Shown in pieces: positions 37,301 through 44,713 of a stretch of DNA of 64,000 bases (positions are counted from its first letter, which is position 1; each line of letters opens with the position of its first letter). This DNA is from Dyadobacter sp. CY312 (lineage in GTDB: Bacteria; Bacteroidota; Bacteroidia; Cytophagales; Spirosomataceae). The position numbers and the translations under genes were made by a program. Location of the stretch: positions 1 to 64,000 of the forward strand of contig NZ_JAJUXG010000013.1 in the NCBI RefSeq assembly GCF_021390535.1, given 5' to 3'. Under the pieces are notes generated by a model. It ran no database searches. It saw only the letters and a list, made by a program, of their open reading frames with translations, and was not told the DNA's origin.

Positions 37301-38268
37301 CCTGCGGTGGAGGGTAGTTTATTCGTTCCGGAAGGGGAAGCATACCCTGTTATTGTACCTAATGTAGCCTGCGCACCCTGACCGATCAGTTTCTGGCCAT
37401 TTCTTAGCGAAATACCTGCTTCGTAATCACCCGTTCCTGTATAAATAAAAATGTTATCGTCGTTTGTAGCAGCAGGACTCGTTCCTGTATTGACCGCCTG
37501 AAAAGCCCCAATAGATTTAAAAGGTCTTTGCACAGAACCATTCTCACCAGTGGCAGTGGATGCCGAATTGATAAACCAGATCTTCCCGGCAATGTTAATG
37601 GTAACTGCCGCGGTTGCTGTCATTCCGGAGCCGTTACCGATTGTGTAATCGAATGAATCATTTCCTGTATATCCAACCGGAGCTTCATATGTAAATGCAC
37701 CAGTGACAGGGTTCAATGTTACAATTCCTCCCTGTGCGGTGATGATGGGTGACAGAGTTGAAATTACCAAAGCAGCGCCACCAGGACTTACATCATTGGC
37801 TAACACTCCCTGCGTACCAGGAATGTCTAACCCAACGTTTCCGATGGTGTTGTAATTATCATTTTGTGCCAATGGCCCTGCAATCAAAGAATTGGGAACC
37901 AGGGTCGTATTAACATCCAGTACGTCTTCAAAAATAACACCGGTAGCATCCGTCCCCCCATTGGAAATGGTTACTGTGTATTCCAGCTCATCTCCCGCCG
38001 AAGCTCCGGTCAAACCCTGATCATTCGTGAGAACATAAGCATTTGTAGCTGTGATCAATGGTGCCAGAAGAATTTTATTGGTGCCAGTTTTATTTAACTC
38101 AGGCAAATACACTGGCTGTATCGGCCTTTTGCTTTGGTTTTTTGCAGAAGTCATCTGCACATTACTGCCTTGAACATCATACTCCACAGCCACTTTTGAG
38201 ACCGGAAGTGTGGTGATACCAGCAATAACAAGACCGGTAAGAAGGAGGGATAGATAGAGGTTTTTCAT
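34315..38268 (-). CDS. Giant beta-helix T9SS cargo protein with DUF11-like domain
   Basis: A 1317-residue exported protein. A signal peptide (about 1-20) is followed by a DUF11-like beta-sandwich (about 65-125) and a cadherin/Ig-like 'gap' domain (about 130-228, with ITAQGGIVTLNPVTGAFTY). A long right-handed beta-helix region (about 230-880) follows, with many short repeats containing NNxI or GxGI patterns. Then come a second DUF11-like part, a short Ig-like part and a type A T9SS sorting domain at the C-terminus (LYPNPVSDELRIST to KFVIMR). It should therefore be carried to the surface by the type IX system. No lyase active site is obvious, so an adhesin or structural role fits better than an enzyme. 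Last gene of the collar operon, 40 bp after the DUF6916-like gene. Confidence 0.88.
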   Translation of the reverse strand: MKNLYLSLLLTGLVIAGITTLPVSKVAVEYDVQGSNVQMTSAKNQSKRPIQPVYLPELNKTGTNKILLAPLITATNAYVLTNDQGLTGASAGDELEYTVTISNGGTDATGVIFEDVLDVNTTLVPNSLIAGPLAQNDNYNTIGNVGLDIPGTQGVLANDVSPGGAALVISTLSPIITAQGGIVTLNPVTGAFTYEAPVGYTGNDSFDYTIGNGSGMTATAAVTINIAGKIWFINSASTATGENGSVQRPFKSIGAFQAVNTGTSPAATNDDNIFIYTGTGDYEAGISLRNGQKLIGQGAQATLGTITGYASPSGTNKLPSTAGTAPILKTTTANTNAVTLANGNTIRGLNITATTGRKITGNNFGTLAVKDVALSGDGSALLLSNGVLDAVFTSISSNVTGSAGISISAATGSLAASSGTIAAANAAAVTIAGKSIAEKLTLGLQLTALSSANTTTGIKVENTSGSFVVNGNGSAGSGGVINNISQRGAEFREASGISLKHMNFASANTSGGTPVTNGDNAGSNAAIYANNVTGLTLEGISVSGTTVQQGINLKGVSDFALTESTLTNCGTSGSAEEGCIYAVNTKGASTILNSTLSFPSGRAAYFRNTDTNLSMLTVDNSVFENALNSTGLLFEGWGTSDMSLRVVNNSRFLKNQGAGVAVYANGSSIIKADILQSEFDPTNVTVSPNDVGTGIDIAGSGTSILKFNVKNNTVKAKNGTAINLFFYQDSFGEGTVDGNTITSNGGSGAGIAARAEGLTGNRLAKAVVRINNNNINGVTFDSGIKAESASLNAGRVDATITNNIIGLNPSSSLYNIDVNAIGSANSGSVSYDYYGKVCAAISYNTVPAGSIGAAGIARVRSATPAHAGNPGTQILLQGGGSTFQNVWNGNGNTAGTVTSTGTGVFTYGVTCEVPTNTDLPNARIAAAKVEEAPEVKSENQAVPVLEEQTAKPVENTEGLVANKITTKPAARTSASLAGETVLVDGGGSGFNIPANQSVVIKFKVTINSNIPAGTCTVSNQGKITGDGFSEILTDDVAQAGSTDPTVTNVVSAPVLTSVPANAVRDLEGENCVSGETFTAVAASCPASTVTYSVNGSPITFPYNFPEGVTTVSVLASNGLGTDAASSFTVTVNCKALPVTLVNFSARKELNTTILNWKTTAETNSDRFEIQRSTNGNNWEQLGTVKAKGESVAVIPYSYTDNSPVLIGAANAENLYRLKMIDRDETFAYSRIVSVRFDEQHQMILYPNPVSDELRISTKDWKNVATVEIYNNGGSLMYKSGKQPSEKVSVKDFKTGTYIVRVKQKNGTVSSYKFVIMR

Positions 38269-38308
38269 AATAACGTTAAAGGCTGAGACATTATAAGCGC
38301 ATCAAAAA

Positions 38309-38617
38309 TCAGGAGAAAACTGCCTCGTATTTCATGCCATCGGGATCAGGACCTATGGGTACCAGAAAAACATCCAGATTACCAATCGTGTGATTTTCCA
38401 TTACGTACATTCCCTGAGGAAAACCGTTGAGCGTGCCTACCGTTTTAAATACCAGTGAAAAGGGCAACCTTTCGAGCGGGGAAAAACTCTTAAATTCTGT
38501 CACCTGGATCAGCTTGGTGGTGATCACCATATCCGGTGCCAAATGAACACTAAAATTTTCGTCCTTACAGGCAGCAAAATCCTGACTGGTGAGCATTCTC
38601 AAATCGTATTTTTCCAT
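38309..38617 (-). CDS. DUF6916-like small protein
   Basis: A 102-residue soluble protein without signal peptide. Its central part alternates strands (FSVHLAPDMVITTKLIQVTEF, LPFSLVFKTVG) and ends in a conserved-looking GNLDVFLVPIGPDPDGMKYEAVFS. This resembles a small family of unknown function (DUF6916) that I recall occurring next to tail-collar-like genes; that recollection should be checked. The start overlaps the end of the GNAT gene by 19 bp, implying translational coupling. Function unknown; its fixed partnership with collar proteins suggests an assembly or fibre component. Confidence 0.75.
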   Translation of the reverse strand: MEKYDLRMLTSQDFAACKDENFSVHLAPDMVITTKLIQVTEFKSFSPLERLPFSLVFKTVGTLNGFPQGMYVMENHTIGNLDVFLVPIGPDPDGMKYEAVFS

Positions 38618-39096
38618 TCCATTAAATGATATACTCCGTTGGTTTCACTAATCATTTTAAATCCAAGCCTTTCGTAAAGTTTTTTGGCAGGATTAAAACT
38701 TTCTACATGTATACTTAGCGGCCGATCCAGCTCAGTTGCTTTGACCATAAGATCTTTAAAAATTCCGGATCCTATCCCTTCATTTTGCCAACTTGGTAAA
38801 ATAGCAATGTCGATGACCCTTACCGTACTTTCTGCATTATTCCAATCCACATACAACCTTCCTATTGGTTGTTCATCTTTTATCAAAAGCCAGAAATCCG
38901 CACCTATATAATTATTCTGATAATAAGTATGTTGTGCATTAAACTGTTGCATTAAAAATGCCTTTTTAATTTCAGCAGACCAGTGCGTAACAACTTCCAG
39001 TTCCTTCTTCCTGGTACTGGAATAGATGTCGAACAACACAAGCATATCAGCCTCGTCTATCCTTTTTAACTGTATTGTATTATCTGTTAATTTCAA
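38599..39096 (-). CDS. GNAT-family N-acetyltransferase
   Basis: A 165-residue acetyltransferase of the GNAT fold that transfers acetyl from acetyl-CoA to an amine. The acetyl-CoA binding motif A is present around ILPSWQNEGIGSGIFKDLM (pattern Q/R-x-x-G-x-G/A), followed by a beta-bulge strand and the C-terminal YERLGFKMI. The start must be the TTG at 39096 or a later ATG; the TTG gives the full first strand IQLKRID. It sits inside the collar operon, 30 bp after a collar gene and overlapping the DUF6916-like gene by 19 bp. It may therefore modify one of the co-encoded proteins; that is inference. Confidence 0.85.
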   Translation of the reverse strand: MKLTDNTIQLKRIDEADMLVLFDIYSSTRKKELEVVTHWSAEIKKAFLMQQFNAQHTYYQNNYIGADFWLLIKDEQPIGRLYVDWNNAESTVRVIDIAILPSWQNEGIGSGIFKDLMVKATELDRPLSIHVESFNPAKKLYERLGFKMISETNGVYHLMEWKNTI

Positions 39097-39126
39097 TGAC
39101 CTGTCGTGTTAGGATATTGATAGCTA

Positions 39127-39645
39127 CTACCAGCGTGGCGGAAATATTCCCTGCAAGGCAATGCTAAAATTGCAGACTAAATAAGGTTGCATATTATTGT
39201 GCGGCAGCCCACCTCCGCTGGGTAACAACTGATTGGGAGACATATTCACGGTAGGTGTACCGGCAACATATACCTGAGCGCCAGTGGAAATGGCAATGCT
39301 GTTGCCACCACCCGACCTCACCTCGCCAGGTTCTGTAGCCACTTTTACTCCATGCGAATGCACAGGAATTTCGGATTGAAGCAAACTGACTACCTCCTCA
39401 CCTCCGGTTTCGCCAAGGTCATGTAAGGAAAGCCCTTGTCCCTGACCCGGATGCATGGGTACTGATCCTTGCAAATTGGGCAGAGCGAAAGTCGATTTCC
39501 CATCCCCTCCATAAGTGGTACCCAGAAGAGAAAATAGAGCCGTGTTCTGAGCTAACGGCATGATTTGTCCATCACAAAATGCCCAACCTTTAGGTGCAAA
39601 ATTAAAAGGAAAGATCCTGATCTCTGCCACAAATTGATCCGCCAT
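39127..39645 (-). CDS. Phage tail collar-domain protein (MdpB-like), copy 3
   Basis: A 172-residue protein made almost wholly of a tail-collar-type domain. Seen are the family signature EIRIFPFNFAPKGWAFCDGQ, LFSLLGTTYGGDGKSTFALPNLQG, and a middle His-rich strand EIPVHSHGVKV. The end matches the other two copies: hydrophobic PYLVCNFSIALQGIFP. Collar domains form trimers in phage tail fibres, and chromosomal relatives are called microcystin-dependent proteins. No signal peptide. It is the third of three paralogues here, in a unit with no capsid, terminase or tail-tube genes, so it is not a prophage remnant by context. Confidence 0.9.
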   Translation of the reverse strand: MADQFVAEIRIFPFNFAPKGWAFCDGQIMPLAQNTALFSLLGTTYGGDGKSTFALPNLQGSVPMHPGQGQGLSLHDLGETGGEEVVSLLQSEIPVHSHGVKVATEPGEVRSGGGNSIAISTGAQVYVAGTPTVNMSPNQLLPSGGGLPHNNMQPYLVCNFSIALQGIFPPRW

Positions 39646-39701
39646 ATCTATTGAGTTTCGTATTAAAATAAATAATCTGCTTCGTTAACATTTAACCAGT
39701 T

Positions 39702-40223
39702 TCAACCCTGTGATGGAAAGACTCCAAAAAGCGAAATAATGAAATTAATACACAAGTAAGGTTGAAAATTGGAATGCGGTTGACTCCCACCCCTTGCTTC
39801 AATAGTAGCCGGATGCATGGTTGTATTTCCAGGAGGATCTCCGAAAAAAACGGTTGCTTGCGACGACACACCCAACACGGCATTTGCCGGCGACGAAAGG
39901 TTGGCAATCGCTTCTGAGACTACCATAGGATGTGAATGAGCAGGTATTTGATTCGTGGTCAAAGTAACCTGCTCTACGCCGCCAGCCTCTGCAAAAGTAC
40001 GAGGCGACAGCCCCTGGCCTGTACCATGATGTATAGGAGTCCGTCCTTGTAAATCGGGCAAGTTAAATGTGGTTTCTCCGTCGCCTCCGTAGGTTGTTCC
40101 AATAAGTTGAAACAACACCTCATTCTCGCTTATGGGCATTTCCTGCCCTTCGCAAAACAACCAACCACTCGGTGGGAAATTGCCCGCAAACATTCTTATT
40201 TCTCCAACAAAAGGCAGTGCCAT
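39702..40223 (-). CDS. Phage tail collar-domain protein (MdpB-like), copy 2
   Basis: A 173-residue paralogue of its two neighbours. It starts FVGEIRMFAGNFPPSGWLFCEGQ, contains LFQLIGTTYGGDGETTFNLPDLQG, then the QIPAHSHPMVV strand, and ends with PYLCINFIISLFGVFPS. The core glycine and aromatic positions are kept while the 90-150 region (the likely exposed tip) differs, as expected for subunits that bind different partners or form a heterotrimer. It lies 45 bp after copy 1 and 56 bp before copy 3. Confidence 0.9.
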   Translation of the reverse strand: MALPFVGEIRMFAGNFPPSGWLFCEGQEMPISENEVLFQLIGTTYGGDGETTFNLPDLQGRTPIHHGTGQGLSPRTFAEAGGVEQVTLTTNQIPAHSHPMVVSEAIANLSSPANAVLGVSSQATVFFGDPPGNTTMHPATIEARGGSQPHSNFQPYLCINFIISLFGVFPSQG

Positions 40224-40268
40224 AACGTAAGTTTTTCAAGTTTTAAAATGGTACCCTATCGAGATGCA

Positions 40269-40784
40269 TTAGTACGCAAAAGGGAAGATACCCTGCAAAG
40301 CAATACAAAAATTAACCGTCAGAAAGGGCTGCATGTTAACATGTGGCTGGTTTCCACCAGCATTGGAAACGGTCGTTTGAGATAGCGGCACCACATTATT
40401 TTGAGAACTCTGGTAAAGATTGGCAGGCTTTGAATTTGAAAATGAATTACCTGCGGGATTGCTCACATTAGAGGCGGTACTTCCATTGTCAATCGCTTTA
40501 ACGGAATGATTGTGTGTCGGTAATTCTGATATCGTCAGCGTATGTACTTCCTGCCCCGCCCGTTCACCAATCGTATGTCCATTACCTCGGTGCATGGGCA
40601 CTCGTCCCCGGTAGTCAGGTAAAGCAAAGATTGTCAGTCCATCTCCGCCAAATGTAGTTCCCAGCAGTGAGAACAAGGCCTGATTTTGACCAATTGCCAT
40701 AAGCTGTCCACTGCAATGAGCCCAACCTCTGGGTGGAAAGTTGAAGCCAAAAATTCGTATTTCGGATAGGAAAGGTTCTGCCAT
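40269..40784 (-). CDS. Phage tail collar-domain protein (MdpB-like), copy 1
   Basis: A 171-residue collar-domain protein, the first of the three in transcription order. Motifs are EIRIFGFNFPPRGWAHCSGQ, LFSLLGTTFGGDGLTIFALPDYRG, the ELPTHNHSVKA strand and the PFLTVNFCIALQGIFPFAY end. The near-equal length and shared frame of motifs across the three genes point to tandem duplication followed by divergence. It lies 33 bp after the Tat-signal-like gene. Function unknown; see the operon finding. Confidence 0.9.
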   Translation of the reverse strand: MAEPFLSEIRIFGFNFPPRGWAHCSGQLMAIGQNQALFSLLGTTFGGDGLTIFALPDYRGRVPMHRGNGHTIGERAGQEVHTLTISELPTHNHSVKAIDNGSTASNVSNPAGNSFSNSKPANLYQSSQNNVVPLSQTTVSNAGGNQPHVNMQPFLTVNFCIALQGIFPFAY

Positions 40785-40817
40785 AATATGAAGTTTAACA
40801 CATTTTAATATTGAAAA

Positions 40818-41468
40818 TTAGGCCAGAATACCAGCTTCAAAGTAATTTCTATTCGTAAAAATCTTCGCGACCAATGGTGTTTCTCCTTTTATAAGTTTAA
40901 AATCCAGCGTGGTGCCTTCATTCCCAATTTTCACCAACAAATCCATTTTACCCCCAACAGTTGCAATTCGTCCCGGGCTGTAAGATTTTAAAGATGTAAA
41001 TACCGGCATAATCAGACTGGCGAGTTCTTGATGTGATTGAGTCTTCGCCAATTCACCTGAGGCCTGCTTAATGGCATCGAAATGATAGCCAGAAAACGTG
41101 GTACAATGCTGCCAGTTGCCAGTTAGATTCTTACGAAAGAATAATCCGCTGATATCTAAAAATCCTGTTTCACGATTTTTCAGAACGAGTGGAAACATGG
41201 CCATTTCATTACCATCAAGCAAGTAGAACTTACGGTTCAGGTTGCGGTATCCTAATGAAATTAGACTTCGAGATTTTTCTGTATAAACTGCTTCGAGTTG
41301 TTGGTCATCCAGGAAAACGAGGTTTTGAGCGATCGCTCCGGAAATACTAATATAACTTAGGAAGTTCTGTTCCTGTGAGGATGAAGAATTCAAAAAAACG
41401 GCTGCCCTGGATTGTATCATTACACCCAAACTTAGCGTCGAGGCCGCCAAAAAGTTTCTTCGTTTCAT
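40818..41468 (-). CDS. Tat-signal-like exported protein, first gene of the collar operon
   Basis: About 216 residues from the ATG at 41468. The N-terminus MKRRNFLAASTLSLGVMIQ resembles a twin-arginine signal (KRRNFLA followed by a hydrophobic stretch ending near SRAA). The mature part is beta-rich with an aromatic centre and no family I recognise. A longer reading frame to 41540 would put 24 odd residues before the signal and was not chosen. It begins the co-directional set that continues with three collar proteins, so a role in export, anchoring or capping of those proteins is a reasonable guess, no more. Confidence 0.72.
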   Translation of the reverse strand: MKRRNFLAASTLSLGVMIQSRAAVFLNSSSSQEQNFLSYISISGAIAQNLVFLDDQQLEAVYTEKSRSLISLGYRNLNRKFYLLDGNEMAMFPLVLKNRETGFLDISGLFFRKNLTGNWQHCTTFSGYHFDAIKQASGELAKTQSHQELASLIMPVFTSLKSYSPGRIATVGGKMDLLVKIGNEGTTLDFKLIKGETPLVAKIFTNRNYFEAGILA

Positions 41469-41885
41469 AGAGTAGAGGTTTTGGTTACAATGATAATACT
41501 TTCCAGTCAAACAGTAGTTCCAAATAGTAAAAAATACCAATTAGTTATATGAATATTTGAGGAATACACCTTACATGTTTCACACTTATACTAAAAACAT
41601 ATTCTCTATTAATCAAAATAGCTACTAACTTCTAGCCACAATTTATTACTCAAATTCTTTGTAATCGTACTACTCTCTTATCGAATTCGCCTCAATTCGA
41701 CCATCCCTTTTCAAAATTAATTTCACCATGTGAACTACGAATTCGATCTAAAATTTCTAATATTGCAACATTGTTGCAAATTAACAAAGTGACAGTTTGG
41801 CAAATTCTGCATGATTTGCACTTGATTCCTTCACGACTTTGGAAGGGAAATTTTTAGGACAGAACAGCTCAACAACCATTAATTT
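41469..41885. other. Divergent intergenic region with palindromic sites
   Basis: AT-rich, 417 bp, between the collar operon (minus) and an ABC exporter operon (plus). No gene seen. It contains an ATCGAATTCG / CGAATTCGAT inverted pair (41680-41689 and 41738-41747), with a further AATTCGA at 41694-41700. A perfect palindrome TTGCAAC-ATT-GTTGCAA lies at 41763-41779. Confidence 0.55.
41763..41779. promoter_or_regulatory. Operator-like palindrome upstream of the ABC exporter operon
   Basis: TTGCAAC and GTTGCAA (7-bp arms) around ATT. It lies 107 bp before the first permease ATG and 295 bp before the collar operon, so it could control either. The binding protein is unknown. Confidence 0.4.
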
Positions 41886-43325
41886 ATGCAGTTCAAATTC
41901 ATCAGGATTATTGCCAGACAAGAATGGAGTTCCGTCTTTCGAAGCAAGGTTCCGCTTGCCCTATACGCAGTACTTCTTGCAGTAAGCTTACTCGCCACTT
42001 TCACAGGATGGCAATACGTCAGCAAATTCAACCAGCAGCAGACAGCCGCCCGTGAAGAAGTACACGACCACTGGATGAACCAGCCCGAAAGGCATCCGCA
42101 CCGTGTAGCGCATTACGGCTATCTCGTTTTCCGTGAAAAGTCACCGCTCAGTTTCTTCGATTTCGGTTTGGACAGCTATGTCGGAAATTCCGTTTTTCTT
42201 GAAGCACATCGACAAAATACCGTCAACATGAGTGAAGCTGGTTTTTCCAACGGTATGCTTCGTTTTGGAGAACTGAGCATGGCTATGGTGTTGCAGTTGC
42301 TGGTTCCGCTGTTCATTATTTTTATAGGTTTTCACACCGTATCAGGACTGAAACAAAACGGTGTTCTCAAAATTCTTCTATGCCAGAGGGCTACCTATTT
42401 TGATATTCTTTTGGGCAAAACCATTGGACTCACGGCGGTGACGTGGGTACTCTTTTTACCTCTGCTCCTGCTCAGTTTGTTTGCCGGGATTGTTTCGCTT
42501 TCCAACGGAATCAATACGGAAAGTTTCTTGCGTGTCGGGCTGATTCTTTTGCTTTACGGTTTGTATTTTTTGATCATAACCACCATTGTTGTAGCCATTT
42601 CTGCCATGAGTTCCACAGCCAAAAATGCGTTGATGGTACTAGTATTGGTATGGATTCTGTTTTTTATTGTAGTTCCAAAAAGTGCCCAAACTCTTGGCAA
42701 CAGTCTCTATGCTGCTCCCGACAAAATCGCATTTGAACAGGCAATAGAGGCTGACGTAAGCAAAGAAGGCGACAGCCACGATCCGGATGATCCGCATTTT
42801 TCCCAACTCAAAGCTGAAACTTTAAAGAAATACGGTGTGGATTCTATTCAGGCCCTACTAGTCAATTATGGGGCCTTGGTGATGCAGGAAGGTGAAAACA
42901 TTACGTCCCGTATTTTCAACAAACATTACGATAAATTGATCAGCACCTACAAAGCGCAGAATTCAATATCCTCAATTTTAGGCTTTGCAGATCCTTATCT
43001 GGCCATACGCAATATATCTATGAACCTCTCGGGCACGGACTTCGATACATTCAGTGCGTTCCAAAAGCAAACAGAGAAATACCGTTTCGAAAAAACGAAA
43101 AGTATCAATGAGATCCACTTAACCCAGATCAAATTCGAGAACGACCGTAACCAAAAAGTGAGCACCGAAAACTGGAAAAAACAAGCTGAATTTGTTTTTC
43201 AACCTGTATCCATTAAGGACAATCTGGCCAACGGGATGCTTAGCCTTAGCGCACTGATCGCTTGGGTAATCGCTGGCTTCTTTGCCTTAAAATCTATTTC
43301 TTCCAAACGCTCCTACCAACTATGA
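41886..43325 (+). CDS. ABC exporter permease (DUF3526-type), first
   Basis: A 479-residue membrane protein. One helix near residues 24-42 is followed by a large extracytoplasmic domain. A cluster of helices between about 130 and 265, a second soluble stretch, and a final helix at about 455-472 complete it. This is the ABC-2/DUF3526 layout of Bacteroidota export permeases. Its stop overlaps the start of the second permease (ATGA), and an ATPase gene follows, so the three form one exporter. Substrate unknown. An origin through duplication is suggested by the matching topology of the next gene. Confidence 0.85.
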   Translation: MQFKFIRIIARQEWSSVFRSKVPLALYAVLLAVSLLATFTGWQYVSKFNQQQTAAREEVHDHWMNQPERHPHRVAHYGYLVFREKSPLSFFDFGLDSYVGNSVFLEAHRQNTVNMSEAGFSNGMLRFGELSMAMVLQLLVPLFIIFIGFHTVSGLKQNGVLKILLCQRATYFDILLGKTIGLTAVTWVLFLPLLLLSLFAGIVSLSNGINTESFLRVGLILLLYGLYFLIITTIVVAISAMSSTAKNALMVLVLVWILFFIVVPKSAQTLGNSLYAAPDKIAFEQAIEADVSKEGDSHDPDDPHFSQLKAETLKKYGVDSIQALLVNYGALVMQEGENITSRIFNKHYDKLISTYKAQNSISSILGFADPYLAIRNISMNLSGTDFDTFSAFQKQTEKYRFEKTKSINEIHLTQIKFENDRNQKVSTENWKKQAEFVFQPVSIKDNLANGMLSLSALIAWVIAGFFALKSISSKRSYQL

Positions 43326-44713
43326 AAATCAGTAAAAAAGTATTGTTTCTGGAAGCTAAAAACTTCCTCCTGGGCAAAACCGTACTGATCGGCGCAATTA
43401 GTCTGGTGCTCTTTGGCATATACGGATTTTACCATGGCAGCCAGGTAATTGAGCGTCAGCAGAAAACCATCAGCTCCGTTCCCGAAGTGCATAAGAGCCA
43501 TTTGGATGTCGTGGTTGAGCACGGAAAAGGCAAAACGGCGGGTTCAACGGCCTATTATCCTTTTTTCTATACTACCAATCCGGCTTCGCCCTGGGCAAAG
43601 TTTTCCATCGGGCAAAGAGACATTAATCCGTTTTCGCTCAAAGTAAAAATGCTGGCCATTGAGGGGCAACTCTATGATTCGGAACTTACAAACCCACTGA
43701 CCCTGCTCGTTGGAAATCTGGATGCGTCTTTCGTTTTTATATTCCTTTTCCCTTTACTGATTATTGCTTTTACGTACAATACCATTTCCGAAGAACAGGA
43801 AAATGGCGTTTGGAAAATTGTCCGTACCACCACAGAAAGTATCAAATCAGCGATTATCAATAAGCTTTTGGTTCGTTTGCTTGTTGTATTGGGCACGTCA
43901 GTCCTGCTATTTCTCGCAGCGGTTATATACCTGCAACTTCCTTTCTCCTACCCTACTTTTCAGCTCGGCGCTGTGCTGCTGCTGTATGTTATTTTCTGGT
44001 TTATGGTAGCTGTGTTGGTCATTTCTCTTGGCAAGGGTTCATCTTTTAACGCCACTACCCTGGTTTCAATATGGATATTTCTCTGCATCCTGTTTCCCGG
44101 AATTGCCAATATTGTGGTCAACAACAGCATCCCTGTTCCAGAGGCGGCGGAAACGACGATTAAACAGCGGGAAGGTTATCATGAAAAGTGGGATTTGCCC
44201 AAGAAACCCACCATGGAAAAGTTTTATGCCTTGTATCCTCAATATCGCAAATACCCGATTCCGGAAGATCAGTATTCACCCGGCTGGTATTATGCCATGC
44301 AACTTTCAGGTGACCTGGAATCGGCTGGTTCTTCTGCGAAGCTTTTTGAAAAATTGGATCAAAGGCAATTACTCTCTGAAAACATTGCTGGACTGAATCC
44401 GGTGATCGCTGCCCAGCAGCTTTTGAACAAAATTGCAAACACCGATCTGAGCAGTCACATTCGCTATTTGCAATCGGTAAAAGAGCACCACAGGCATGTG
44501 CGTGAATATTTTTATCCTTTCATTTTTGAAAATACGCTCACAGAAAACTTAAACTGGAATGGCTACCCTGCATACGAGCCCGCTGGTTATTCGCAGGACT
44601 CACTGACCAAAGGTGTGCTGGCGGTTTCTGTTTGGTCGGTGCTGACACTGCTGATTTCTATCTTATTGTTCAAAAGAAATTTCATTTCTATTAAAGACTC
44701 TCAAAATGCTTGA
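43322..44713 (+). CDS. ABC exporter permease (DUF3526-type), second
   Basis: A permease of about 463 residues with the same topology as its neighbour: an N-terminal helix, an extracytoplasmic domain, a block of helices in the middle and a last helix near the C-terminus. The ATG at 43322 overlaps the previous stop by ATGA; an in-frame ATG 60 bp earlier lies deep inside the first permease and was not used. It would pair with the first permease as a heterodimer around the ATPase encoded next. Substrate not deducible. Confidence 0.85.
   Translation: MKISKKVLFLEAKNFLLGKTVLIGAISLVLFGIYGFYHGSQVIERQQKTISSVPEVHKSHLDVVVEHGKGKTAGSTAYYPFFYTTNPASPWAKFSIGQRDINPFSLKVKMLAIEGQLYDSELTNPLTLLVGNLDASFVFIFLFPLLIIAFTYNTISEEQENGVWKIVRTTTESIKSAIINKLLVRLLVVLGTSVLLFLAAVIYLQLPFSYPTFQLGAVLLLYVIFWFMVAVLVISLGKGSSFNATTLVSIWIFLCILFPGIANIVVNNSIPVPEAAETTIKQREGYHEKWDLPKKPTMEKFYALYPQYRKYPIPEDQYSPGWYYAMQLSGDLESAGSSAKLFEKLDQRQLLSENIAGLNPVIAAQQLLNKIANTDLSSHIRYLQSVKEHHRHVREYFYPFIFENTLTENLNWNGYPAYEPAGYSQDSLTKGVLAVSVWSVLTLLISILLFKRNFISIKDSQNA

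Noticed and set aside
36698..37381. 227-residue plus-strand reading frame opposite the beta-helix gene
   Set aside because: It mirrors a repetitive Ala/Thr-rich coding strand; low-complexity Pro/Val/Ala composition is typical of antisense frames.
38309..41468. Prophage or phage tail remnant
   Set aside because: Only collar-type domains are present; there is no terminase, portal, capsid, tail tube, integrase or lysis gene and the genes form an orderly operon with unrelated neighbours.
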